DNA of 45,070 nt, from NCBI RefSeq assembly GCF_000519305.1, contig NZ_KI912611.1:707-45776 (forward strand), written 5' to 3'. The stretch's first letter is position 1. Each line of letters opens with the position of its first letter. A program made the position numbers and the translations under genes. Under the pieces are notes generated by a model, which worked only from the letters and a program-made list of their open reading frames with translations, ran no database searches and was not told the origin of the DNA. The stretch comes from Mesorhizobium ciceri WSM4083. Its GTDB lineage: Bacteria > Pseudomonadota > Alphaproteobacteria > Rhizobiales > Rhizobiaceae. Below are positions 17,446-25,847 of the stretch, piece by piece.

Positions 17446-19010
17446 CTGGTGATCTCCGGGGTGCTGAAAGTGGCGGTGTATTCGTCCGCCTCGAATCTCG
17501 CCTTGTCCTCGGCGCGGAATTTGAACGTTTGGGCTGCGCCTCCGAGCCGGTCCGCCGGTAGGCTCACAAAAATCTTCAGCATCTTCAGGCGGTCGGGTTC
17601 GACTGGAACGGCGAAGGACCGGCCTGCCGGAAGATCAATACCAACGACGCTCATTTCGGCTCCCGGCAGGCCCTGCATCGTGACGACGACTGTCCTTGGC
17701 TCGGGCGCCATGTTGAGCAGCTTTACGGTGTATCCGTTGCGGATTGACCCGTCGGACAGCGTGACGAATTGCGGGTTGCGATCGTGCAGGACATTCAACT
17801 CCAGCCGCTCACGGGCCAGAAGTGAATAGACCAGCGCGAGCCCGACCGCCGACCAAGCGCCCAGATAGATGTAGGTGCGCAGGCGAAAAATCTTGCGAAT
17901 ATGGAATTGCGCCAGCTTGTCAGAAAATTTGCCTTCATCCGTCCTGACAAAGGAAGGATTCACTGTGGAGGAACCGCCCGCTGTTGCCACCGCCATATTG
18001 GCGCTGTAGTCGGATAATGTCGCATAGGAGATCAGCCCGTGCTCCTTGCCGAGCTTGTCCATGACGTCCTTGCAAGCGTCGATGCAGAGCGCGCAGGTGA
18101 TGCATTCGAGCTGCTGGCCGTCGCGGATGTCGATCCCCATTGGACAGGCGGCGACACAGGCGTTGCAGTCAACGCAGTCGCCGACCGGCTGCCCCGCGGC
18201 CAAGGCCTTCTTGGCGTGGCGCGAACGAGGCTCGCCGCGCCAGTCGTTATAGGTCACGGTAAGTGAATTCTCGTCGAGCATGGCAGCCTGGATGCGCGGC
18301 CAAGGGCACATGTAGGTGCAGACCTGCTCGCGCATCAGCCCGCCGAATGTGTAAGTGGTCGCCGTCAGCACGCCGATGGTGACGTAGGCGGCCGGGGCGG
18401 CCGCGCCGGTGAAGACTTGGCCGATCAGCATCGGCGCGTCAGCGAAATAGAAGATCCATGCGCCGCCGGTGGCTACTGCAATGATCAGCCAGATAGCGTG
18501 CTTGGTTGCGCGTAGCACCAGTTTGCGCGCCGTCCATGGATGGGCGTCGAGCTTCATGCGGGCGTTGCGATCGCCTTCGATCGCCCGCTCCACAGCGAGA
18601 AACAAGTCCACCCACACGGTCTGCGGGCAGGTATAGCCGCACCATGCACGGCCGACGGTCGAGGTAATCAGGAAAAGGCCGATTCCGGCCATGACCAGAA
18701 GGCCGGAGACGTAGTAGAACTCCTGTGGCCATATCTCGATCAAGAAGAAGTAGAAACGGCTGTTCGCAAGATCGACCAGCACGGCTTGATCCGGGGCGAA
18801 CGGCCCGCGATTCCACCGCAACCAGGGTGTCAGGTAATAGATGCCAAGCGTGATCGCCATCACCAGCCATTTAAAGCGGCGAAAGTTGCCCGAGGTGCGC
18901 TTGGGGAAGATCTTTTTGCGCGCAGCGTAACGCGTCGGGCGCGTCTTGGAGAGATTGGCTGGCGACGCTTCCAGCCGTCCTATCCGCGTTTCACCCACGT
19001 GCGTCTCCAC
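17442..19010 (-). CDS. fixG: FixG/CcoG polyferredoxin, cbb3 oxidase assembly
   Basis: A 522-residue membrane iron-sulfur protein. After an N-terminal basic region and a membrane helix come CGYTCPQTVWVDLF, then two [4Fe-4S] motifs, CVDCNACVAACPMGID and CITCALCIDACKD, and a C-terminal Ig-like domain. CcoG reduces copper(II) for delivery to the oxidase. The start is uncertain: GTG at 19010 gives METHVGETR, while GTG at 18998 has GGAG eight bases upstream and may be the real one. It lies 152 bases beyond fixP with a hairpin between. Confidence 0.92.
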   Translation of the reverse strand: METHVGETRIGRLEASPANLSKTRPTRYAARKKIFPKRTSGNFRRFKWLVMAITLGIYYLTPWLRWNRGPFAPDQAVLVDLANSRFYFFLIEIWPQEFYYVSGLLVMAGIGLFLITSTVGRAWCGYTCPQTVWVDLFLAVERAIEGDRNARMKLDAHPWTARKLVLRATKHAIWLIIAVATGGAWIFYFADAPMLIGQVFTGAAAPAAYVTIGVLTATTYTFGGLMREQVCTYMCPWPRIQAAMLDENSLTVTYNDWRGEPRSRHAKKALAAGQPVGDCVDCNACVAACPMGIDIRDGQQLECITCALCIDACKDVMDKLGKEHGLISYATLSDYSANMAVATAGGSSTVNPSFVRTDEGKFSDKLAQFHIRKIFRLRTYIYLGAWSAVGLALVYSLLARERLELNVLHDRNPQFVTLSDGSIRNGYTVKLLNMAPEPRTVVVTMQGLPGAEMSVVGIDLPAGRSFAVPVEPDRLKMLKIFVSLPADRLGGAAQTFKFRAEDKARFEADEYTATFSTPEITR

Positions 19011-19100
19011 TCACCAGCCATGTCAGAGCCCGCCTGTCGAACACCTTTGTTTTTGAGGCGGTCCTCGCCGTTGAGGCAGGGTCCAGCCTGACGGTGTCGA

Positions 19101-19120
19101 GGCCCGGCTTTCGCCGGGCC
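19101..19120. terminator. GC hairpin between fixP and fixG
   Basis: GGCCCGGC-TTTC-GCCGGGCC is a perfect 8-bp stem with a 4-base loop in the 152 bases between fixP and fixG. No T-run follows on either strand, so it may only attenuate, or may stabilise the fixNOQP message end so that fixGHIS is expressed at a lower level. Confidence 0.45.
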
Positions 19121-19162
19121 CCGTCGCTTGGCAGGGGGAGGCCGAGAATAGGGCTTCCGTTC

Positions 19163-20026
19163 CTATTCTCCGCCGCCAAGCGAATGGACATAGATTGCAA
19201 GTTCCTTGACTTTGGCTTCGCCCAGACGTCCGAGCCATGCCGGCATCACACCATGCTTGGGTCCGCGGACCTGCGCGGCGATGGCCGTCTCGCCGCCTCC
19301 GTAGAGCCAGATAGCGTCGGTCAGGTCAGGGGCGCCGAATTCCCTGTTCCCCTTCGCATTGTCGCCATGGCAGGCGACGCAATTTTCCGCGAAAACCTTG
19401 GAGCCTGGTTCGATTAGGCTTGCATCTTTAACTTTGCCGGAAAGGCTGGCGACGTAGGCGCTGACCTGTGCGATCTGGTCGGCGGTGATGAGGTCGCCGA
19501 AGGCCGGCATTTCCGACAGGCGCGTGTCTGGATCTGACGCGAAGCGAATGCCATGCATAATCGTCTGCTCGATCTGCTCGGCCTTGCCGCCCCACAGCCA
19601 GTCGTCGTCGTTGAGGTTGGGAAACCCCTTGGAGCCCTGCGCGCCGGAGCCATGGCACTGAGTGCAGTTGACCTTGTACGCGGCGCCGCCGGCTGCGATG
19701 GCGAATTTACGTAGGGTGTCGTCCGCGGCGATCTCAGGGAGACTTTTCGATTCTATCGCAGCGACATATTTTCCCTTCCCCGCTTCCGCCGCCGCCAGCT
19801 CATTGTTGACCCCGTTGCGGCTCGAATAGGCCAGCACACCCTTTGTCGCCGAGTGCAGCAATGGCCATGCCGGATAGGCGATGGTGTAGCCGATCGCCCA
19901 GGCAATCGTTACGTAGAAGGTGGTTATCCACCAGCGCGGAAGAGGATTGTTCAGCTCCCGGATGCCGTCCCATTCGTGGCCGGTGGTCGACATGCCAGAG
20001 ATATCATCGATCTGCTCGTCGCTCAT
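19163..20026 (-). CDS. fixP: cbb3 oxidase diheme cytochrome c subunit FixP/CcoP
   Basis: A 287-residue protein beginning MSDEQIDDISGMSTTGHEWD with one membrane helix at about residues 33-55 and two c-type haem sites, CTQCH (121-125) and CVACH (216-220). It passes electrons from cytochrome bc1 to the oxidase core. I use the ATG at 20026 rather than the GTG two codons earlier, since AGGA lies nine bases upstream. Only two bases separate it from the fixQ stop. Confidence 0.93.
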   Translation of the reverse strand: MSDEQIDDISGMSTTGHEWDGIRELNNPLPRWWITTFYVTIAWAIGYTIAYPAWPLLHSATKGVLAYSSRNGVNNELAAAEAGKGKYVAAIESKSLPEIAADDTLRKFAIAAGGAAYKVNCTQCHGSGAQGSKGFPNLNDDDWLWGGKAEQIEQTIMHGIRFASDPDTRLSEMPAFGDLITADQIAQVSAYVASLSGKVKDASLIEPGSKVFAENCVACHGDNAKGNREFGAPDLTDAIWLYGGGETAIAAQVRGPKHGVMPAWLGRLGEAKVKELAIYVHSLGGGE

Positions 20027-20028
20027 GA

Positions 20029-20178
20029 TCACTCGTCCTGAAGCGGAATTCGCGCGGCTTCATCGGCCAACTCGACGCTGCCGGGGCGGAGAGCGAAGGC
20101 GATTGCTCCGACAAAGAAAAGTGCCATGGCGACCAAGCCCCAGCTGTCAGCAAACTCCCGCATCAAATTGTAATCCAT
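20029..20178 (-). CDS. fixQ: cbb3 oxidase small subunit FixQ/CcoQ
   Basis: A 49-residue membrane protein, MDYNLMREFADSWGLVAMAL..., with a single helix at about residues 12-30 and a short polar tail ending AARIPLQDE. CcoQ stabilises the cbb3 complex. It lies 12 bases after fixO and two before fixP, in the fixed order N-O-Q-P. Confidence 0.9.
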   Translation of the reverse strand: MDYNLMREFADSWGLVAMALFFVGAIAFALRPGSVELADEAARIPLQDE

Positions 20179-20190
20179 GGATAAAACTCC

Positions 20191-20922
20191 TCAGCGGTAG
20201 CCGGTGGTTTCCTTGTAGTTTTTGTAATCGACCAGGGTGCCGAGCATCTGGAGATAGGCCACGAGGGCATCCATCTCGGTCACCTGTCGCGGGTTGTTGT
20301 CGAAGTCCCCGATCTTGGCTTTTGGATAACGGGCCTCCAGGCCGGTCGGGTCAGCATTGGGATCAGCCTGGGCCATCAAATCGGCGTTGGCATGCGCGAT
20401 CATGTCATCGTCGTAGGGGACACCGACACGCCGGTTGGCGACCAGGTTCGTAGAGAAATCCTTCACCTCGATCGGGGTGTCTTTCAAAAACCCATAGCTT
20501 GGCATGATCGATTCCGGCACCACGGAACGCGGGTCCGAAAGATGCGCGACATGCCAAGCGTTCGAGTAGCGATCGCCGACGCGTGCGAGGTCCGGCCCAG
20601 TGCGCTTGGATCCCCATTGGAACGGGTGATCGTACATTGACTCGGCCGCCAGGCTGTAATGGCCGTACCGCTCCACCTCGTCGCGGAACGGCCTGATCAT
20701 CTGGCTGTGGCAGAGGTAGCAGCCCTCGCGCACATAGATGTTGCGCCCAACGAGCTCGAGTGGCGAGTAGGGACGCATCCCGTCGACCTTCTCGATCGTG
20801 TTGTCGAGATAGAAGAGCGGTGCGATCTCTACGATGCCGCCGACGGTCACCACAAGAAGGGAGCCTACGAGAAGAAGCGTGGCGTTCTTCTCGATGATGG
20901 CGTGTCTATCTATCAATCTCAT
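20191..20922 (-). CDS. fixO: cbb3 oxidase monoheme cytochrome c subunit FixO/CcoO
   Basis: A 243-residue protein starting MRLIDRHAIIEKNATLLLVG with one membrane helix at about residues 14-36 and a haem c site CYLCH at 68-72 followed by SQMIRPFRDEVERYGHYS, typical of CcoO. The ATG at 20922 has GGGAG upstream and overlaps the fixN stop (ATGA). The frame extending upstream of this point is a shadow of fixN. Confidence 0.94.
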   Translation of the reverse strand: MRLIDRHAIIEKNATLLLVGSLLVVTVGGIVEIAPLFYLDNTIEKVDGMRPYSPLELVGRNIYVREGCYLCHSQMIRPFRDEVERYGHYSLAAESMYDHPFQWGSKRTGPDLARVGDRYSNAWHVAHLSDPRSVVPESIMPSYGFLKDTPIEVKDFSTNLVANRRVGVPYDDDMIAHANADLMAQADPNADPTGLEARYPKAKIGDFDNNPRQVTEMDALVAYLQMLGTLVDYKNYKETTGYR

Positions 20923-22544
20923 CTTCTGGCTCCCGATCGCGCAACTCGGAGACCTGCAACGGAACCTGGCATCGGCTGCTCCTCGCGTCGGTATCCGAGG
21001 ATGGTCATGGCGATGTTCCAGGCCATGATTAGGGCGCCGGACAGATACATGGCGCCACCGATGGCGCGCATCACGTAGTAGGGGTGCATGGCGGCCACCG
21101 TCTCGGCGAAGGAATAAACCAGGAGACCCTGCTCGTCGTATTCGCGCCACATCAGCCCCTGCATGATGCCGGATACCCACATGGCGGCGGCGTAGACGAC
21201 GATGCCGAGCGTCGCCAGCCAGAAGTGCCAGGTAACCAGCCGCAGCGAATAGAGCCGCTCGCGGTTCCAGAGCTTCGGCACCATGTAGTAAATCGCGCCG
21301 AACGAGATCATGCCTACCCAGCCGAGCGCGCCCGAATGGACGTGGCCGATAGTCCAGTCGGTGTAGTGCGACAGCGAATTGACTGCCTTGATCGCCATCA
21401 CCGGGCCTTCAAAAGTCGACATGCCGTAGAAGGCGATGGCCGCGACCATCATGCGGATGATCGGATCGGTGCGGATCTTGTCCCAGGCGCCAGAGAGCGT
21501 CATCAGGCCGTTGATCATGCCGCCCCATGAGGGCATCCACAGCATGATCGAAAACACCATGCCGAGCGTCTGCGCCCAGTCGGGTAAGGCCGTGTAGTGA
21601 AGGTGATGCGGCCCGGCCCAGATGTAGAGAAAGATCAGCGCCCAGAAGTGGATTATTGACAGGCGGTAGGAATAGACAGGCCGATTGGCCTGCTTGGGCA
21701 CGAAATAATACATCATGCCGAGGAAGCCGGCGGTGAGAAAGAAGCCGACTGCATTGTGTCCGTACCACCACTGCGTCAACGCATCCTGGACCCCTGAAAA
21801 CGCAGAGTAGCTCTTAGAACCGAGAAAAGAGACGGGCATCGATAGATTGTTGACCACGTGTAGCATCGCGATGGTCACTATGAAGGACAGGTAGAACCAG
21901 TTGGCGACGTAGATGTGTGGTTCCTTGCGCTTCAGGATGGTGCCGAGGAACAGGATGAGGTAAGCCACCCAGACGATGGTCAGCCAGAGATCGACATACC
22001 ATTCGGGCTCGGCATATTCGCGACTCTCGGTGATGCCGAGCAGGTAACCGGTCGCGGCCATGACGATGAAAAGCTGGTAGCCCCAAAAGACAAACCAGGC
22101 GAGATCACCGCCGAAGAGGCGGGCGCGACAGGTGCGTTGCACGACGTATAATGACGTGCACAGCAGCGCGTTGCCGCCGAAGGCGAAGACGACGCCGGAA
22201 GTGTGCAGCGGCCGCAAGCGTCCGAAATTGAACCAGGGCTGGATGTTGAGATCGGGGTAGGCCAGCTGCAGTGCGATGACCACGCCGACCAGCATACCGA
22301 CCACACCCCAGAACATGGTGGCGACGGCGCCATAGCGGATCGGCCCATCCATGTAAGCGGAAGGGTCGACCGGAGCTACCGGCTTCAACTCGGTGTTGCG
22401 CATCAAGATGGCGGTAAAGCCAGTCAGGGCGAAAAACAGCACCCACATGTGCTGGCGGAAAGGTCCATCGACGCCGAAGCCGGCAGCCACCAACGCCGCA
22501 AAAGCAAAAAAGCCAAGCACGACGATCTCTGTGCCGAATTTCAT
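20919..22544 (-). CDS. fixN: cbb3 cytochrome c oxidase catalytic subunit FixN/CcoN
   Basis: A 541-residue haem-copper oxidase core with about 12 membrane helices. Haem and copper ligand regions are visible: LHTSGVVFAFGGNAL, WWYGHNAVGFFLTAGFLG, GPHHLHYTALPDW and HVHSGALGWVG. The start is MKFGTEIVVLGFF at 22544; the 125 codons in frame before it run under the divergent hemerythrin gene and are not family-like. The enzyme has very high O2 affinity and supports respiration in nodules. It is first in fixNOQP; an FNR/FixK-type box lies 74-91 bases upstream of the ATG. Confidence 0.95.
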   Translation of the reverse strand: MKFGTEIVVLGFFAFAALVAAGFGVDGPFRQHMWVLFFALTGFTAILMRNTELKPVAPVDPSAYMDGPIRYGAVATMFWGVVGMLVGVVIALQLAYPDLNIQPWFNFGRLRPLHTSGVVFAFGGNALLCTSLYVVQRTCRARLFGGDLAWFVFWGYQLFIVMAATGYLLGITESREYAEPEWYVDLWLTIVWVAYLILFLGTILKRKEPHIYVANWFYLSFIVTIAMLHVVNNLSMPVSFLGSKSYSAFSGVQDALTQWWYGHNAVGFFLTAGFLGMMYYFVPKQANRPVYSYRLSIIHFWALIFLYIWAGPHHLHYTALPDWAQTLGMVFSIMLWMPSWGGMINGLMTLSGAWDKIRTDPIIRMMVAAIAFYGMSTFEGPVMAIKAVNSLSHYTDWTIGHVHSGALGWVGMISFGAIYYMVPKLWNRERLYSLRLVTWHFWLATLGIVVYAAAMWVSGIMQGLMWREYDEQGLLVYSFAETVAAMHPYYVMRAIGGAMYLSGALIMAWNIAMTILGYRREEQPMPGSVAGLRVARSGARR

Positions 22545-22588
22545 CGCAATCCCGATCTCGAGTCCGGCGGACGCCACGTCCGCAATGC

Positions 22589-22594
22589 ATTTTA
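22589..22594 (-). promoter_or_regulatory. Candidate -10 element for fixN
   Basis: Read on the minus strand this is TAAAAT, about 32 bases downstream of the centre of the FNR-type palindrome. A start of transcription near 22582-22585 would put the palindrome at about -42 to -44, close to the class II position of FNR/FixK activators. Confidence 0.45.
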
Positions 22595-22617
22595 TTGCGC
22601 AGCCTCCGCCTTGCTCG

Positions 22618-22635
22618 CCCTGACCTATGTCAGGG
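22618..22635. promoter_or_regulatory. FNR/FixK-type operator shared by fixN and hemerythrin-like gene
   Basis: CCCTGAC-CTAT-GTCAGGG is a perfect 7-bp palindrome with a 4-base spacer; its core CTGAC-N4-GTCAG differs from the FNR/FixK consensus TTGAT/C-N4-A/GTCAA only at outer bases. Its centre is 22626.5. A candidate plus-strand -10 (CAATAT, 22656-22661) fits a start at about 22668, exactly -41.5, and a minus-strand -10 (TAAAAT, 22589-22594) fits fixN at about -42 to -44. One site could therefore switch both divergent genes on under low oxygen. Confidence 0.65.
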
Positions 22636-22676
22636 CCGTGCGATTTTACTTCGGCCAATATCGAGAACTCAGTGCG

Positions 22677-23210
22677 ATGAGGAGATGGCGATTGAACCAG
22701 AAAACGCAGAACGGGCTCCCGCGCTCGTGGACAACCCTGGCATCGTCGGTCCGAGCGCGTGCGGAGATGGCTCCGGGCGACCTGATGAACCTTGCCCATT
22801 TGGAAAAGCTGAGGCTCTGCAGCGCTCTGGAAAGCATTGCCGATGGTTTGCCGAACGTCGACTGCGCCAGATGGCTCGGAACGGCCAACGCGATCGTTCC
22901 GCTGCTGCGAGACATTCATAACTTCGAAGAGACGGTGATCTTCCCCGCGTATAGGGCCTGCTTGACCTCAGCTGAGGTTGACCTTGGCACTACCGGCCGG
23001 TTGCGCCTCGAGCACATCAAGGATCAATGCTTCGCCGGCGAGCTGGCCGAAACACTCCTGTCGATCGGTAAAGGTGATCCGATAGAAAGCGCGGAAGCTA
23101 TCGGCTTCATGCTACGCGGCTTTTTCGAAGGATTGCGGCGACACATCGCATTTGAACGCGAGCATATCCTGCCGCGCATCGGAGTAGCCGACGCCGGCAC
23201 CCCCGGTTAG
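22677..23210 (+). CDS. Hemerythrin-like (HHE domain) protein
   Basis: A 177-residue protein if started at the ATG at 22677; a TTG at 22692 has AGGAG seven bases upstream and may be the true start. From about residue 38 it is helical with hemerythrin-type metal ligands: His81 and Glu85 in IHNFEETVIFPAY, His113 in LRLEHIKDQ, and His156, Glu160 and His163 in LRRHIAFEREHILPRI. Hemerythrin-like proteins bind O2 or NO or handle iron through a di-iron centre. It is divergent from fixN across the FNR-type palindrome, which suggests a role in oxygen or NO handling under microaerobic conditions. The longer frame to the left is a shadow of fixN. Confidence 0.75.
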   Translation: MRRWRLNQKTQNGLPRSWTTLASSVRARAEMAPGDLMNLAHLEKLRLCSALESIADGLPNVDCARWLGTANAIVPLLRDIHNFEETVIFPAYRACLTSAEVDLGTTGRLRLEHIKDQCFAGELAETLLSIGKGDPIESAEAIGFMLRGFFEGLRRHIAFEREHILPRIGVADAGTPG

Positions 23211-23226
23211 GCCTCGTGCAAAGAGC

Positions 23227-23970
23227 TCACAGTGGCGCCACTCGCCCGCCGCAGCGCTGTTCCAGGCGGCTCATGCTGTCCACCGTCACATGACGCTTGT
23301 TTTCGATCCGGATCACGCCATCCACCCGCAGTCGAGTCAGCTGGCGGCTCACGGTCTCGTTCGTAAGCCCAAGGAAATCAGAAATTTCAGCCCGAGTCAG
23401 CGGCAGATCAAAGCACGTCGGCCGTTCCGCAGAATCAACACCGGAATGCATATTCCGGCCGATCATGAGCAAAAAGCTCGCCACTTTCTCCGGTGCGGTC
23501 TTGCGTCCAAGAGTCACCATCAATTCACGCGCATCGTCTAACTCGTTCAGCGTCTGCTTGAACAGCCGATGCTCAAGTTCCGGAGACTCCTTCATCATTC
23601 GTTCGACGGCCGCTCTCGGAAACGAGCACAGCGTCACAGAAGTTGCTGCTTCCGCATTGATCGCGCTTTCCAGCTTGAAGGGTCGTCCCAGAAAATCGGG
23701 TGAAAATTGCAGACCGACGATCTGCTGGCGACCATCCGAAAGGGTCTTCGTCAGCTTCACCACGCCTGAAAGCAGGTTCGAATAGCTGTAGACGGGCTCG
23801 GCGTCGCCAATTAGTGCGCCTCCTGGCTCGATCTTGTGCCTCGTCGTAGTTTCCGCGAATCTGACCAACTGATCGGGATCGAGCGCACCGCAGACACCGC
23901 TATGCCGGGCCTCACAAGAATGGCAAAGAACCGGAATGGGGGAACTGTGAATGTTCTGTCCTACTGTCAT
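23227..23970 (-). CDS. fnrN: FNR-type oxygen-sensing transcription regulator FnrN
   Basis: A 247-residue Crp/FNR protein. The N-terminal cluster Cys16-x2-Cys19-x7-Cys27 (LCHSCEARHSGVC) and Cys115 (VTLCSF) can ligate an oxygen-labile [4Fe-4S] cluster, which separates it from FixK. A cAMP-receptor-type barrel follows, then a helix-turn-helix with LTRAEISDFLGLTNETVSRQ, whose E-x2-S-R recognition residues read TTGAT-type half sites. It is expected to activate fixNOQP, hemN and the hemerythrin-like gene. It converges with the hemerythrin-like gene (16 bases between stops) and diverges from hemN. Confidence 0.9.
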   Translation of the reverse strand: MTVGQNIHSSPIPVLCHSCEARHSGVCGALDPDQLVRFAETTTRHKIEPGGALIGDAEPVYSYSNLLSGVVKLTKTLSDGRQQIVGLQFSPDFLGRPFKLESAINAEAATSVTLCSFPRAAVERMMKESPELEHRLFKQTLNELDDARELMVTLGRKTAPEKVASFLLMIGRNMHSGVDSAERPTCFDLPLTRAEISDFLGLTNETVSRQLTRLRVDGVIRIENKRHVTVDSMSRLEQRCGGRVAPL

Positions 23971-24053
23971 TACGCTCGCTCTGCCGATTCCAAATACGAG
24001 CAGGATAGCAATCTGGGGTAGAGAAATCCTTGCGGCAGTTTGTCCGTGCTGGC

Positions 24054-24067
24054 TTGACCGAAATCAG
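24054..24067. promoter_or_regulatory. FNR-type box between fnrN and hemN
   Basis: TTGAC-CGAA-ATCAG matches the FNR/FixK consensus TTGAY-N4-RTCAA at nine of ten positions. Its centre, 24060.5, would give a hemN transcript start near 24102 in class II spacing, 24 bases before the ATG. For fnrN it would give a start near 24019, leaving a 49-base leader, so autoregulation is also possible. Confidence 0.65.
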
Positions 24068-24125
24068 GGCTTCGGCTTGTCGATGCATCTAGGCTTGCGA
24101 CCGCGCAAACACAGTGGACCGCGAC

Positions 24126-25475
24126 ATGCAATCGGAATTAGCTGCAAGGCTTGGCGAGAATGTCCCTCGCTACACCAGTTACCCCACCGCGCCGCACTTC
24201 CATCCGGCCATCGATGCTGCCGTCTACCGCAGCTGGCTGGCGGCGCTCGAAGGCGGTGCCGAGATCTCGCTCTATCTTCACATTCCCTATTGCGCCAAAC
24301 TGTGCTGGTTCTGTGCGTGCCATACCAAACAGACGCGCCGCTATGAGCAGGTGAGCGACTATCTGCCTTCACTATATGCCGAGATCGCGACGATTGCCGG
24401 TCTTGTTAGCGGAAAGGCGCTGGTGCGTGCAATTCACTTCGGTGGCGGTTCGCCGACGATCCTGAACCCCGATGACATGGTTGCTCTGACAAAGGTTTTG
24501 CGCAATAGCTTCGATTTTTTACCGGACGTAGAGATCACCGTCGAGATTAACCCCAACGACATGGACGATGCACGCCTCGACGGGCTCGCCAAAATCGGCA
24601 TGACGCGGGCGAGCCTCGGGGTGCAGGATTTCGATCCGAAAGTGCAAAGGGCGATCAACCGCGAGCAAAGCTTTTCGCAGACCAAGATAGTGGTAGATGG
24701 CGTTCGTTGTCGCGGCGTCCGATCGGTCAATCTGGACCTGCTCTATGGCCTGCCGCACCAAACCCAGGACAGCCTCAGTTCCACCGTGGCGCAGGCGTTG
24801 ACCCTGGAACCGGACAGGATAGCTCTGTTCGGCTACGCCCACGTGCCGTGGTTCAAGAAACACCAGATCATAATCGACCAGGCATGGTTGCCGGTCGCCA
24901 CGGAGCGGTTTGCCCAATCGCAACTCGCTGCACGAGCCATTGTGGGCAAGGGATACGAGACAATCGGGATTGACCATTTCGCCAAACCTGGGGACGCGCT
25001 GGCACGTGCGGCGCGCACAGGGACTCTGCATCGCAACTTTCAGGGCTACACGGAGGACCGCTGCGAGATATTAATCGGCCTTGGCCCTTCATCCATCAGC
25101 CAGCTTCGCCAAGGTTACGCGCAGAACACGCCTTCAACGGCCGCGTATGCTCGAATGATAGGAGATAGAGGATTGGCCGTTGTGCGCGGCATAGCGCTGT
25201 CCGACGACGATCGCGTCCGAGGCTGGATCATCGAGCGGCTAATGTGCGATTTCAAGTTCTCGGCCATCGATCTGCTACAGCGCTTCGGCGAAGCGGGCCA
25301 TAAGCTTCTCCGTCAGGCAAGCTCCGTGGGTTTATATAATTCAGTTCCATTGCTTGAACTTGATGGCGAATATTTCGTCGTGCCGGCTGAAAGCCGCCCG
25401 TTCGTCCGAAGCATCGCGGCCAAGTTCGACGAATTTTTCGAAGGCGGAACGGGGAGGCACTCCTCGGCAGTCTGA
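24126..25475 (+). CDS. hemN: Oxygen-independent coproporphyrinogen III oxidase HemN
   Basis: A 449-residue radical SAM enzyme. The cluster motif is C56-x3-C60-x2-C63 in YCAKLCWFC, preceded by VPRYTSYPTAPHFHP, the typical HemN start. FGGGSPTIL is the glycine-rich SAM-binding segment. The enzyme makes protoporphyrinogen IX without O2, which supplies haem for the cbb3 oxidase in low oxygen. I choose the ATG at 24126; a GTG at 24114 is in frame. An FNR-type box lies upstream. Confidence 0.92.
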   Translation: MQSELAARLGENVPRYTSYPTAPHFHPAIDAAVYRSWLAALEGGAEISLYLHIPYCAKLCWFCACHTKQTRRYEQVSDYLPSLYAEIATIAGLVSGKALVRAIHFGGGSPTILNPDDMVALTKVLRNSFDFLPDVEITVEINPNDMDDARLDGLAKIGMTRASLGVQDFDPKVQRAINREQSFSQTKIVVDGVRCRGVRSVNLDLLYGLPHQTQDSLSSTVAQALTLEPDRIALFGYAHVPWFKKHQIIIDQAWLPVATERFAQSQLAARAIVGKGYETIGIDHFAKPGDALARAARTGTLHRNFQGYTEDRCEILIGLGPSSISQLRQGYAQNTPSTAAYARMIGDRGLAVVRGIALSDDDRVRGWIIERLMCDFKFSAIDLLQRFGEAGHKLLRQASSVGLYNSVPLLELDGEYFVVPAESRPFVRSIAAKFDEFFEGGTGRHSSAV

Positions 25476-25847
25476 TCAGCAGAGACGGTCGGCAGCCGTT
25501 ACGGTCGATTGCGTATGAACTACAGACGACTCCATTATCCGGTCGTAACTGCCGTGTTGTCCCGCCCATCCCGGCCTTGAGGCGAACACCCCCTTGCGGG
25601 CACCGGAATACACAAGCAATCATTGCGTCGTACCGCAGGGTGGTGTGCTCGGCGGCAGCGAAGCTGCTCGTGAGCGCTCCCCTCGATGGCGTTATAGATA
25701 CTGTGGCGAGAGCCCGGCCTGTGGCACCCTCGGTGCTGTTGCGCAGCTACCAGGCGAGTGTCCATGCCACGACACGTCGATGCAGACACATTCGTCACCG
25801 CCTACGATCAGCACAGCATGTTGGTCGCAGTGGTTGAGATTTGCCGG
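25476..25847. other. Gap between hemN and nodS with no supported gene
   Basis: Overlapping short frames on both strands, none recognised. No clear hairpin with T-run ends hemN. The usual partners of nodS (nodU, nodI, nodJ) are not here. Confidence 0.55.

Noticed and set aside
19101..19120. Strong intrinsic terminator after fixNOQP
   Set aside because: The stem is perfect but no T-run follows, so I list it only as a hairpin with possible attenuating effect.
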